This document shows positions 42,463 to 54,286 of a stretch of 64,000 bases of DNA, piece after piece. A program made the translations under genes and the position numbers. Source of the stretch: Verrucomicrobiota bacterium (lineage in GTDB: Bacteria > Verrucomicrobiota > Verrucomicrobiia > Opitutales > Opitutaceae); NCBI GenBank assembly GCA_016222805.1, contig JACRQG010000008.1:372001-436000 (forward strand), in the 5' to 3' direction. Below the pieces are notes generated by a model. The model saw nothing but the letters and a program-made list of their open reading frames with translations, did no database searches and was not told where the DNA came from. Numbering within the stretch: position 1 is the first letter of the stretch; every line of letters begins with the position of its first letter.

Positions 42463-42522
42463 AAGGAGGAGAGAGGGGGAGTGAGAGTGAAGGTGAGAGG
42501 GAGAGTGACAACGAAAGGGGGA
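42463..42522 (-). promoter_or_regulatory. Polypyrimidine leader before the oxidoreductase
   Basis: In the sense of the gene, the roughly 60 bases before the ATG at 42462 are almost all C and T (repeats of CTCACTCT and TCTCCTCC). They read as the opposite of a Shine-Dalgarno, so initiation may depend on ribosomal protein S1 or be leaderless. Confidence 0.4.
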
Positions 42523-42589
42523 AGGGAGTTGGCGTCACCTTCCCCAGTCAAGTCGCGGGGTCCGTAGGCGTTTGGTTCCTCGGTCCGTC

Positions 42590-43480
42590 TCAGACGTGGT
42601 CGCGGTAAGCCTGGACGATCTTCCGCAGGTAATCGTCCTGATCGGTGGCCCAGAGGCGGGTCGAGAAGACCTCGACCTCGTTGAAGCCGCGGTAGCCGGT
42701 GGCCTCGACCCAGGCGCGGATCTGGCGCAGGGGAATGCAGCCTTCGCCCATCAGGCCGCGGTCGTTGAGGAGATCGATGGTGGGCGTGCGCCAGTCGCAC
42801 ACATGGTAGGCGAAAAGGGCCCCGAGCCTGCCGCACCGGGCGATCTCCGCCTGCAGGGTCGGGTCCCACCACAGGTGGTAGACATCCACGGCGACGCCGA
42901 CGTGCGGCGACCGAAGCTGCTCCACCATGTCGTTGGCCTGACCGAGGGTATTCACGGCCGAGCGGCTGTCCGCGTACATCGGGTGCAGCGGCTCGATGGC
43001 GAGCTTCACGCCGGCGGCTTGTGCCTCGGGCAGCACCGCGGCAATGCCGTCGAGGATCTGCTGGCGCGACTCCGAAAGCGGCTGCCCGGGCACCGCCCCG
43101 CAGACCAGCACGATCAACGGCGCGCCCAGGGCGTGCGCCTCGGCAATGGCGCGGCGGTTGTCATCGATGGCCTTCCCGCGGTCCTCCGCCGTGCGGGCCG
43201 GAAAGAAACCGCCCCGGCAGAGCGAGACCACGGCCAGCCCGCGCTCGCGGAGCAGGCGGCCCGTGGCCGCGATGTCGCGCCCGGCAAGGGTGTCGCGCCA
43301 GACCGTGATCCCGGAGACGCCCGCCGCGGCGAACTTCGCGGCTGCGACCTCGATGGGCCACGGCTTGGTCGTGATGGTGTGCACGCAGAGGCGGCGGAGA
43401 TCGGGGAGCGGGGCGGCAGGGGCGGCAGGGGCGGCAGGGGCGGCAGGGGCGGGAGAGGACACGAGGAGAAGAGACTGCAT
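42590..43480 (-). CDS. Sugar phosphate isomerase/epimerase-like TIM-barrel protein
   Basis: The product has 296 residues with the AP-endonuclease-2/xylose-isomerase-like TIM barrel. The metal site is suggested by LAIEPLHP (Glu), GVAVDVYHLWWDP (Asp/His), YHVCDWRTP and the C-terminal NEVEVFS Glu. It probably interconverts a free or phosphorylated sugar or inositol-type compound. The N-terminus is unusual: residues 10-25 are Ala-Pro-Ala repeats encoded by a 9-bp tandem repeat. It is divergent from the GntR/FCD gene and upstream of the Gfo/Idh/MocA enzyme. Confidence 0.8.
   Translation of the reverse strand: MQSLLLVSSPAPAAPAAPAAPAAPLPDLRRLCVHTITTKPWPIEVAAAKFAAAGVSGITVWRDTLAGRDIAATGRLLRERGLAVVSLCRGGFFPARTAEDRGKAIDDNRRAIAEAHALGAPLIVLVCGAVPGQPLSESRQQILDGIAAVLPEAQAAGVKLAIEPLHPMYADSRSAVNTLGQANDMVEQLRSPHVGVAVDVYHLWWDPTLQAEIARCGRLGALFAYHVCDWRTPTIDLLNDRGLMGEGCIPLRQIRAWVEATGYRGFNEVEVFSTRLWATDQDDYLRKIVQAYRDHV
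43410..43451. repeat. 9-bp tandem repeat in the isomerase 5' end
   Basis: GGGGCGGCA is repeated four times in full plus a partial fifth copy. In the isomerase it encodes the Ala-Pro-Ala run of residues 10-25. Because the unit is a multiple of three, gain or loss of a copy would change length but not frame. Confidence 0.8.
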
Positions 43481-43485
43481 CCTAT

Positions 43486-43497
43486 ATCATATATGAT
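43486..43497. promoter_or_regulatory. Palindromic operator for the divergent GntR/isomerase pair
   Basis: ATCATATATGAT is a perfect 12-bp palindrome five bases before the isomerase start and 34 bp before the GntR start. FCD-type GntR proteins bind AT-rich palindromes of this size between divergent genes, so this is the likely operator. Confidence 0.65.
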
Positions 43498-43531
43498 TGC
43501 CAAGGCGTCAAACCCTTTTCATCCTGCCGCG

Positions 43532-44221
43532 ATGTCCCGTGCGCTGCCGTCCATTCCGGTCCGCCCGCCGACCAAGACCGAACAGGTGCACGGCTGGCTG
43601 CGCGAGGCGATCCTGACGCACGCCCTGGCGCCCGGCACCTACCTGAACATCGACGAACTGGCCCGCCGCCATGGCGTGAGTGCCATTCCCGTGCGGGAGG
43701 CGGTGGCCCGCCTCGCGACGGAGCGCCTCGCGGTCATCCGCCCGCACTTCGGGGCGGAGGTCGCCCCGCTCGACGACCATTCGGTGCACGACGTGTTTGC
43801 GCTCCTGGAAGGCCTGGAGACGGCCTCCGCCGCCCGCGTGGCCGCCCTGGCGAACGCCGAAGACCTCGCGGAACTGGAGACCCTCCTCGGGCAACTCGAT
43901 CGGGCCGCCGGCGGCGAGGACCCGGCCGTTTGGGGTCGGGTCAACACCGCCTTTCACCTGCGCCTGGCCGGCATCGCCCGCCTGCCCCTGGTGCAGGACG
44001 AGTTGCGCATCGCTTTCGATCACTGGGAGCGAATCCGCCGGCACTTCTTTCGCACCGCCGCCGGACCCCGCGTGGACGAGGCGCAACAGGAACACCGCGC
44101 CATGGTCGAGGCCGTCCGCCGGGGTACCGCCGGAACGCTGGAGCGCATCCTGCGCCGCCACAACCGCACCGCCCGCGACACCTACCTCCGCGCGCTGACG
44201 ACACCCGCCCGGCCCGCATGA
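43532..44221 (+). CDS. GntR-family (FCD) transcriptional regulator
   Basis: The product has 229 residues. An N-terminal winged helix has QVHGWLREAILTHALAPG and LNIDELARRHGVSAIPVREAVARL, the GntR recognition helix; the C-terminal all-helical FCD domain has LLEGLETASAARVAAL, FHLRLAGIARLPLV and the HRAMVEAVRRG end with its metal-binding His. Such regulators sense small acids or sugars. The ATG at 43532 is preferred to 43493 because the latter lies inside the palindromic operator. It most likely controls the divergent isomerase and Gfo/Idh/MocA genes. Confidence 0.9.
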   Translation: MSRALPSIPVRPPTKTEQVHGWLREAILTHALAPGTYLNIDELARRHGVSAIPVREAVARLATERLAVIRPHFGAEVAPLDDHSVHDVFALLEGLETASAARVAALANAEDLAELETLLGQLDRAAGGEDPAVWGRVNTAFHLRLAGIARLPLVQDELRIAFDHWERIRRHFFRTAAGPRVDEAQQEHRAMVEAVRRGTAGTLERILRRHNRTARDTYLRALTTPARPA

Positions 44222-44352
44222 GGCGGGCCGCCGCTGTCGCCCGCCAGCGAGCGAGGCAGGCGAAGCTGGCAGGAAGATGAGGCGCGCCCTCCTTCCTGAC
44301 GCCTGCCCGCAATCGCGTTGCACCCGCGGGCGCGGCTGCCTCTCCTGTCGGG

Positions 44353-47733
<3,381 letters not shown>

Positions 47734-47775
47734 CGCACGAGGAGCGGCGCTCGGAAAAGCACCGCTCCGCATCGC

Positions 47776-47804
47776 GCGCCGGGCAGGCCGACCCCGCCCG
47801 GCGC
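47776..47804. terminator. Hairpin between convergent tricorn and YbaK genes
   Basis: Arms GCGCCGGGC and GCCCGGCGC match over 9 bp with an 11-nt loop, 42 bp after the protease stop codon and 8 bp before the YbaK stop on the other strand. No T-run follows, so a terminating role is tentative. Confidence 0.45.
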
Positions 47805-47811
47805 TGACGCG

Positions 47812-48276
47812 CTACGCCGTCACCATGTCGATCACCGCCGGGTGCACCAGCCGCTCGAAGTCGGCGTAGGCCATCGTGATCGTCTCGGTATGGGTGCCGG
47901 CGTTGAAGGTGATCTCGCGCTCCTGCGCCAGACCGGCGGTCACGTGCACCTTTAGGCCATAGATCGGCCCGAGCGGCGGCATCGCGCCCAGCTCGCAGTC
48001 CGGGAACATCTCCCGAATCTCGCGCTCGCTCGCGAGTTTCACGTGCTCGGTCTCGAGCATCTCGCGCAGCTCGTGGATCAGGATCCGGCGGCTGGCCGGC
48101 AGCACGAGCATCTCCGGCACGTCCTCGACCTTGATGATGATCGTCTTGGCGAAGCTGCGGGCCGGCACGTGCGCCGACATCGCCACTTCCGCCGCGGTGA
48201 ATGCCTGGGAATGCCGGATGCTCACGTACTTGATGTGATGTTCATCCAGATACTGGATCAATCGGCTCGAGGCCAT
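47812..48276 (-). CDS. YbaK/EbsC-type aminoacyl-tRNA deacylase
   Basis: The product has 154 residues from the ATG at 48276, which has a good GGAGGAG Shine-Dalgarno just upstream. The YbaK/prolyl-tRNA-editing domain is shown by the YVSIRHSQAFTAAEVA start, the conserved Lys in RSFAKTIIIK and GAMPPLGPIYGLKVHV. Such proteins remove wrongly attached amino acids (for example Ala or Cys from tRNA-Pro). It stands alone. Confidence 0.87.
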   Translation of the reverse strand: MASSRLIQYLDEHHIKYVSIRHSQAFTAAEVAMSAHVPARSFAKTIIIKVEDVPEMLVLPASRRILIHELREMLETEHVKLASEREIREMFPDCELGAMPPLGPIYGLKVHVTAGLAQEREITFNAGTHTETITMAYADFERLVHPAVIDMVTA

Positions 48277-48480
48277 GACTCCTCCTTCGGTTGCTGGTGG
48301 ATGTCGCGATGGGACGGAACGGAATCCGCCCGGCGGCGACGCGTGGCCGGGCGTCTCCGGGTTTGACCGGAGTCTAGCCCGGTCCGGCCGGAAGTAAACG
48401 CCGGAAGGAGGAATCCCCGCGCACGGCAAAACCGGCCGCGGTCCCCCGGGGCCGGTTCAGCCGATCCCTCTCCGCGAGCC

Positions 48481-48912
48481 TCAGGCCCGCGCGAGTTCCC
48501 AGGTGCCCTCGCCGGCCGCCTCGGCCGGGGTCGAGTCGTACTTGCCCTTCAGGCGGCCTTCCTTCCACTCGCCCGAAAGCCGGCTCTTGCCCGGCGTACC
48601 CTGGATCTCCCACTCGAACACGAGCTCCAGTTTGGCGCCGTCCACCTTGATGGAGGTCACCTTCGCCGGGATGTTCGCCCCATCGAAGGTGAAGGAGGCT
48701 TCGCCGGACCAACCGGTGGAGCTCTCGTTCTTCAGCTTCAGGCGCAAGGCGCCGCCCGATTCATTGGTGGCCTTCCACGTGCCGGCATACTCGCCGGCCG
48801 CGATGGTAGCGACCGACTGTTTCGCCGCAGCCGGGGAGGCGGGCTTGGTTTGCGCCGCGTACGCGACGGTTCCGAGCAGGAGGCAGGAAACGAGAAGGGA
48901 AACGGATTTCAT
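48481..48912 (-). CDS. Exported small beta-rich protein, unknown
   Basis: The product has 143 residues from the ATG at 48912 with a signal peptide over 1-20 (TVAYAAQ). The mature part has eight or so short beta strands with GxWxx patterns (YAGTWKATNESGGALRL, SGEWKEGRLKGKY, GEGTWELARA), like a small lipocalin or beta-barrel binding protein. No known family is recognised. It follows the sulfatase on the same strand by 59 bp and may be its last operon member. Confidence 0.65.
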   Translation of the reverse strand: MKSVSLLVSCLLLGTVAYAAQTKPASPAAAKQSVATIAAGEYAGTWKATNESGGALRLKLKNESSTGWSGEASFTFDGANIPAKVTSIKVDGAKLELVFEWEIQGTPGKSRLSGEWKEGRLKGKYDSTPAEAAGEGTWELARA

Positions 48913-48971
48913 GAGGGTGCGGAGGCCGGCAGCAGGGCCCAAAAGGGGCCCCGCGGTCAACGCAGAATCGG

Positions 48972-50525
48972 TCAGGGACCGAAGCCCGCCATCCAGGCCA
49001 GCTGCGGCCAACCGTCGCGGACATAGGGTTGCGCCTCGCCCGGGGTGCTGCGGCCGCGCTCGATAGTGCTCTTCATCAGTCTTCCCAGGCGCTGGACGAT
49101 CTCCGGGTGGCGTTCAACCAGGTTGGTGGTCTCTTTCGGGTCGGCGACCAGGTCGTAAAGCTGGAAGGGCGGCAGGCCCTCGAAACTGTCGGGCTTGGGC
49201 TGGGTCCAGGGCGAGGGGGAGCGGGTCGGCGGGCTCCAGCCTCCCGAACCCGGAGCCAGGATCAACTTCCACTGTCCCTGCCGGATGGAGAACTCCCCTT
49301 CGGAGGAATGATGCACGAGCGCCTCGCGCCGACTGGCCGGCGGCGGCTGGCCCCGCAGCAGCGCCAGCAGGCTCGAACTGTCCTCGGCCGCGGTCGCCGG
49401 GAGCGGGGCGCCCAGAAACTCCGCCAGGGTCGCATAAACATCGAGATGACCGATAACCTCGGCACAGCGGGAGCCGGGCGCAGTCACCCCGGGCCAGCGC
49501 ACAAAGAACGGCACGCGATGGCCGCCCTCGAAGGAGTCGGACTTGGAACCGCGATAGCCACCGGTCGAGTCGTGACCGAGGTCGCGGTGCCGCGGGATGT
49601 CGCCGGCCGGTGCGTAGCCGTTGTCGGTGGTGAAGATCACCAGCGTGCGGCGCGCGAGGTTGTGTTGTTCCAACGCGCCCAGGATCGCGCCGATGTCGGC
49701 GTCGATCTGCCGGATGAAATCGCCATAAAGCGTCGGCGTGGACCCGGCGAACTTGGGCGTCGGCAGGGTGGGTGTGTGCGGTCCGGCCAGGGCGAGGTAG
49801 AGGAAGAAGGGCCGGCCATCGCGAGCCGCCGCCCGTTCCGCCAGATACGCGACGGTCTTCTCCGTCAGCCGGGGCTGCACCTCCTCCATCTTGAAGTCGG
49901 CTCCGATCGGGCCCGCCCGCCACAGCTTTGGAGCCGGGCTGTCCCCCACCCGGCCGGCCGGCGGCGCGGTCACGCGGTCGTCCTGAATCCACACATAGGG
50001 CGGCATGTCGAGGGATGCGCTGATGCCGAAGAACCGATCAAAACCATGGGCCACCGGGCCACCGCCGACGGGTTGGCCGAAGTCCACGGCTTCCGCCCCC
50101 GGACCGGTCTTCACCCAGTCGAGCCCGAGGTGCCACTTGCCGAACATCGCGGTCGCGTACCCCTGCGTTCGCAGGAATCCGGGCAGGGTGAGCCGTCCCG
50201 GTTCGACCAAGCTGGGGCTGTAGCCCTGCAGCACGCCGCGCTTGAGCCGGCCGCGCCAGGAATAACGCCCGGTGAGCAGCGTGTAGCGCGTCGGGGTGCA
50301 GACGCCGGAGGAGGAATGGGCGTCGCTGAAGATCATCCCCTCCCGCGCCAACCGGTCGAGATGCGGCGTCTGCCAGAGGCTCTTGGGGTTGAGGCACGAC
50401 ACGTCGCCGATGCCCATGTCGTCCGCGAGAATGAAGAGCACGTTGGGCTTTTCGGCCGCACCGCCCGGTGCAGCCCAGGCCAGCGCGAGGACGAGCGCCG
50501 TGGCGGCGGCCAGGCGCCGGCGCAC
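48972..50525 (-). CDS. Exported type I sulfatase, start uncertain (REP in 5' region)
   Basis: From the GTG at 50525 this is a 517-residue protein with a normal signal peptide (VRRRLAAATALVLALAWAAPGGAAE). Metal-site ADD is at 34-36 and the formylglycine motif is Cys76-Thr-Pro-Thr-Arg; GKWHLGL and TTDNGYAP complete the sulfatase core. The frame is open further to an ATG at 50681 that overlaps the stop of the upstream gene as ATGA, which looks like the original coupled start; the 52 extra codons between hold a GTAG REP hairpin. So the REP seems to have entered the 5' end, pushing the signal peptide inward. Either start is possible. It removes sulfate from a glycan. Confidence 0.85.
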   Translation of the reverse strand: MRRRLAAATALVLALAWAAPGGAAEKPNVLFILADDMGIGDVSCLNPKSLWQTPHLDRLAREGMIFSDAHSSSGVCTPTRYTLLTGRYSWRGRLKRGVLQGYSPSLVEPGRLTLPGFLRTQGYATAMFGKWHLGLDWVKTGPGAEAVDFGQPVGGGPVAHGFDRFFGISASLDMPPYVWIQDDRVTAPPAGRVGDSPAPKLWRAGPIGADFKMEEVQPRLTEKTVAYLAERAAARDGRPFFLYLALAGPHTPTLPTPKFAGSTPTLYGDFIRQIDADIGAILGALEQHNLARRTLVIFTTDNGYAPAGDIPRHRDLGHDSTGGYRGSKSDSFEGGHRVPFFVRWPGVTAPGSRCAEVIGHLDVYATLAEFLGAPLPATAAEDSSSLLALLRGQPPPASRREALVHHSSEGEFSIRQGQWKLILAPGSGGWSPPTRSPSPWTQPKPDSFEGLPPFQLYDLVADPKETTNLVERHPEIVQRLGRLMKSTIERGRSTPGEAQPYVRDGWPQLAWMAGFGP

Positions 50526-50599
50526 ACCGTGAAGTGTGCTCTTTTCCTGTGGACGCGAAGACCCCGGCGCGCGTTCTGCCGCGAGGTCGCCGGCACGCC

Positions 50600-50623
50600 G
50601 CGGGGCGGGGTCGCCCCGCCTAC
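50600..50623 (-). repeat. GTAG-headed REP hairpin 1 (inside sulfatase 5' region)
   Basis: On the minus strand it reads GTAG then GCGGGGCG-ACCC-CGCCCCGC, a perfect 8-bp stem. It matches the REP at 59528 in every stem base. It lies in the sulfatase frame between the ATG at 50681 and the GTG at 50525 and would encode part of a PCRRGDPAPRR stretch if translated. Confidence 0.75.
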
Positions 50624-50677
50624 AAGGACGGGCCGGTCTTTCTTTCGAGGCAGCAAAGAGGGCAGGCGGCAGGAGTT

Positions 50678-52378
50678 TCATGGGGAAGCAGTGACGGTAA
50701 GTTCCAGTTTCGCACCGGCCGCCAGTTTCACCGGCAGGCCCGCGGCCAGCTCGCGGCCGCTGTGGCTTTCGACCCGGGCTCCGGCCTGGCGCACTTGATA
50801 GCGCCGGTTCGCCTGCACCGTGAACCACTCCGGGAACTGGTTGATGCGCGGCCAGTCGATCGGGAGCTTCAGGTTTTCGGCGTGCCGCGGCCGGTCGAAG
50901 ACGAGGGTGCCCTCCCAGGGTTTCTCCGCCGCCACCACGACCGCGAGCGCGTCACCTTCGCGCACCGCCCCGAGCCGCAAGTCCGCCCGCCACGGTTGCG
51001 CCGTCACCCCCTGGGTCTTCCACAGGCAGTACATGATGGTGGTGCGCGCGAAATTTCCGTCCCCATGCCACGCCTCGATGATGCCATTGGGCTGCTGGTA
51101 GGTCCACATGTGCTGGATCTCGGAGTCCATCCAGGCGGTCACCGAAGCCACCCGCGGATCCGCCGCGAGGCGGTTGTAGAGGTTGAGCGCGCTCTCGATC
51201 GAGTCGGCGTAGCCATCCATGCCCCCCCGGGGACGCGCGGCCGAGGCGCCTTCCCAGCCGAAGCCGCGATACTTCCCGTCCATCGCCGCGAGCGGGCGCA
51301 CGATCGCTTCCCGATAGGCGGTCGTCCCGTCGACGAGGTAGACCGTGTAATAGGCATCGTAGACGTAGCCCCACGAATCGGAGATGCCGCGGTTCACGAT
51401 CGCGCCCGTGCGCGGGTTGATGGCGTTGTAGAACATCCCGTCTTCGTTCACCCCGACGGCGAGGATGCGGTCGAGCATCTCGTGGACGTGGGGTTCGTAG
51501 GTCGCCTTCTTCGCCGTCCACTCCGCCCCGCCCGGCCGGCGCCCGGCGAAGTGCAGCGTGGCGTAGAACTCGCACAACCCGCTCACAATCTCGCAGCCGT
51601 GGTCGCGCAGGCCCAGGCTCGCAAAGTCCCGCGTGGGGTGGTTCCGGCCTTCCGGGAGCAGATAGGTGTCCGCCAGCCGGATGCCCCAGCGCAGGTACTT
51701 CTCCTCGCACCCGCTCATCCAGTAGATCCGCGCCAGGGCCTGCAGGTAATCGCCGCTGACTTCCACCGCGACCGCCTTGTCGACGCCCTTGAGCGGCACC
51801 TTGCCGAAGGGAGTCTCGACCGCCGCGAGGGCAAAGGAATCGTCGATCAGCTCGAACATCCGCTCGCTCCAGGGGCTCGGCCCCAGCCACTCCGTCAGCG
51901 CGAGCAGGCCGTCCTTCACATACTCGGCCGAGTTGAAGAAGATCCGCTCGGCGTTCGCCTCGGGAAACCGGAGTCCCAGGGTGCCCTTGAGGTTGTACTC
52001 GTCGGTGAGCCGCAGCCAGCCGGGCCGCGCGGTGAGACGTCGTTCCGCCTCCAGCATGGGACGCAACTTTGCGGCCAGCAGCGGCCGCTCGGTGAAGTCG
52101 GCGCTCAGGACCATGAAGGGGTAGTTGTCGGCCGCGCTGTCACGGCCGTTCCAATACGGACTGTCCTTGAGGTTGCGGGGAATGAGACCGGTCGTGGGTT
52201 CCGCCACCCCCAGCCAGCCATGCAGGTAGCGGTTGCAGCGGTTCAACCCCTCCTGCACGAGGGCTCCCTGCGCGGCCGCACGCTCGAACGCGCTCCGGGA
52301 AGGTTCGGCGGCCGGCAGCGAACACCACACGGTGCCGGCCAAGAGCAGCAGGAGTCGGGGCGCAGGAACGGGGTTCAT
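50678..52378 (-). CDS. Exported alpha/alpha-barrel protein, probable glycan-active enzyme
   Basis: The product has 566 residues, with a signal peptide over 1-24 (SLPAAE). The mature protein is helical with aromatic and acidic clusters (YWNGRDSAADNYPFM, NPRTGAIVNRGISDSWGYVYDAYY, SALNLYNRLAADP), the style of (alpha/alpha)6 glycoside hydrolases or lyases, and a small beta domain at the end. No family or acid pair can be named. Its stop overlaps the ATG at 50681, and it sits between the frameshifted Tat protein and the sulfatase, so it probably attacks the same glycan. Confidence 0.65.
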   Translation of the reverse strand: MNPVPAPRLLLLLAGTVWCSLPAAEPSRSAFERAAAQGALVQEGLNRCNRYLHGWLGVAEPTTGLIPRNLKDSPYWNGRDSAADNYPFMVLSADFTERPLLAAKLRPMLEAERRLTARPGWLRLTDEYNLKGTLGLRFPEANAERIFFNSAEYVKDGLLALTEWLGPSPWSERMFELIDDSFALAAVETPFGKVPLKGVDKAVAVEVSGDYLQALARIYWMSGCEEKYLRWGIRLADTYLLPEGRNHPTRDFASLGLRDHGCEIVSGLCEFYATLHFAGRRPGGAEWTAKKATYEPHVHEMLDRILAVGVNEDGMFYNAINPRTGAIVNRGISDSWGYVYDAYYTVYLVDGTTAYREAIVRPLAAMDGKYRGFGWEGASAARPRGGMDGYADSIESALNLYNRLAADPRVASVTAWMDSEIQHMWTYQQPNGIIEAWHGDGNFARTTIMYCLWKTQGVTAQPWRADLRLGAVREGDALAVVVAAEKPWEGTLVFDRPRHAENLKLPIDWPRINQFPEWFTVQANRRYQVRQAGARVESHSGRELAAGLPVKLAAGAKLELTVTASP

Positions 52379-52483
52379 CCCTTCATTCTCCCCGCGACCA
52401 ACCGCAGGTGGCGACGCTTTTTCGCCCGGCGAGGCCAGCCCGCCACCGATGCCTCTATTGCGACTGGCAGTCTCGGGAAGGCG

Positions 52484-54068
52484 TCACCCCACCCGGACGG
52501 TCGCCCGGAAGGGAGTCAGGCCGGTGAGGTAGACGCTCTGACCATCCCATTTGGGCAGCGCCCCGCGTAACTGCGTGTAGGTGTGCTCGGCCCACCCGGG
52601 GCCAAACTCGATCGTGTCGCCGCCGGCGACGTAGCGGCCGGTGCCCCCCCGCAGGAGGTAGGCATCCGCCACGCCCGGCACCGGCTCCACGCCCTGCAAC
52701 TTGCCCCCGTGCCGGAAGGCCAGCTCGATCGCCACCGGCACGCCGGAGGTGCCGTCGAGTGAGAACTCGAGCGTGAAACGACCCGCGGCCTCGGTCACGG
52801 TGACGACCGCCTCGAGGTGTTGGATATTGCTCTGCTGACGCCGCGCCTTGCTGTCGGCCGCCAGCGTGCCGTTGGGCGCCATCCTCACGTGCTCGCCGCC
52901 GGCGATCTGATCCTTGCTCAACGGCTGAAAATACGGGCCGGCAAGCGTCTGGCGCAGGATATAGCGCCCGTCGCGCACCTCCAGCGTGTCGGCCGAGAAC
53001 TGCCCTTTGCCGAAAAACGCACTGGCCACGCGCAGCGCCTCGAGGGCCGCCGCCCCCCGGCGGAACGAGAACAGGGTGGTGTTGGCCGCCAGGATCGTGC
53101 CGCTGGCCGTGCCACGGCGGATGCGCGCCAGGTTGGAGTGGCTGAAGACGCGGGCGTAAGTACGCGTAATAGTACCGCGCCATGCTGCCGCGCTGGTAGC
53201 GATCCTGCCGGCGCGAGGCCTCGGTCACCACCTCGCCGTCGGGATGCACGTAGTAGAGTGTCATCTCGAGATTCTTGCGCACGGGCTCATACAGCTCCGG
53301 CCGCTGCAACAGGCGCGCCACCGTGATCAGCGCCCGATCCACGATCGGCGAGTAGACCGTCGTGCTCTTCTCGGTGTACTGGCCGTCGGGATCGACGTCG
53401 ATGGTCTCCGCCAGCCATTGCTCGATGCGGGCGACGTACCGCGGATTGGGAAACACCGAGTTCGCCAGCGCCAGCGCGCCGCAAACGACCCAGCGGTGAT
53501 TGGGCGTGTGGACCCCACCGGTGACCAGGCCGTCCGCACCGCGCACCACAAAGCGGGAAAGTTCGGCGCCGAGGGTCTGCCACTCGGTGTCGGAGCTGGA
53601 GCGCAGGAGGGCGCAGGAGGGCGTGATGATCTCGAGGAGGAAGGCGGTGTCGGGCGGAGAGCGGAAGTTGGTCGAGTAGAGATCCACCGTGCCGTCCTCA
53701 TACTGGGCGGCCAGCAAGGCGCGGGTCGCGAGCCGCAGCGGCTCAACCAGTTCGCGCGACCGCTGGTACTTGCCCCCAGGGGAAAAGGCCGCGCTCACCA
53801 GCGCCGCGATCATCGCCGCCGTGCCGTGCGGCGTGTGAATGCCATATTCGTTGGGGATCGCCCCGAGCCAGCGGTGGCCGGCCCGGCGTTCCTGCTTGGC
53901 CAGCAGTTCCGGCACGCGGGCATCATTGGCCCGGACCAACTCCCGGAGCAGTTCCTCGGTGGCCGCATCACGCGCCCGGAGCAGCGGAGTGCCCAGGGCG
54001 GCGAGCGTGGTGGCGGCGGAGCCGGCACGGAGGAAATCGCGACGGGAAGAGAGGATGGGGTCGGGCAT
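52484..54068 (-). pseudogene. Tat-exported alpha-toroid protein broken by a one-base frameshift
   Basis: The first half (from ATG 54068) has a twin-arginine signal (SSRRDFLRAG) and an alpha-helical toroid with PNEYGIHTPHGTAAMIAAL and HRWVVCGALALANSVF. After the codons for MARYYYAY the frame shifts: one extra base at 53158-53159 (T on the coding strand) separates it from the second half, which continues as YARVFSHSNLARI and ends in a beta domain at 52484. Both halves show coding character and fit one family-sized protein of about 525 residues. So this is either a recent loss, a sequencing error, or (less likely) programmed frameshifting; no slippery site is seen. Its role may be polysaccharide lyase-like. 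Confidence 0.75.
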
Positions 54069-54211
54069 GATGACGGTGGCGCCCGATCCTCGGCGCACGT
54101 CAGGGGACGGCGCGAGCCGAAAGCGCGAACGGCATCGGACGGCGCGCGGTTGCGCCCGTGCTGGCAGCCGAGGTCGGCAGCCTCTGGGGGCACCTCCGGT
54201 CCACGAGCGAT

Positions 54212-54235
54212 GCCGGCCTCAACGAGGCCGGCTAC
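54212..54235 (-). repeat. GTAG-headed REP hairpin 2
   Basis: On the minus strand: GTAG then CCGGCCTC-GTT-GAGGCCGG, perfect, with a further G-C pair from the G of GTAG. It sits in the 218-bp gap between the TonB receptor and the Tat-protein pseudogene. The stem differs from the GCGGGGCG type of the other three, so two REP classes are present. Confidence 0.7.
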
Positions 54236-54286
54236 AGGTGGCCACGCCTTCGGCTCGAGCGCGGCGACTGTAGAGTTGACGACACC

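Noticed and set aside
43410-43451. The 9-bp tandem repeat as a CRISPR-like array
   Set aside because: The unit is far too short and has no spacers; it is a simple in-frame coding repeat.
50468-52570. Plus-strand frame of 700 codons opposite the alpha/alpha-barrel gene
   Set aside because: Shadow ORF of the same type, with no signal peptide or domain.
53150-53170. Programmed ribosomal frameshifting in the Tat-exported toroid gene
   Set aside because: No slippery heptamer, stop-codon setup or downstream pseudoknot is visible; a mutation or sequencing error is simpler.
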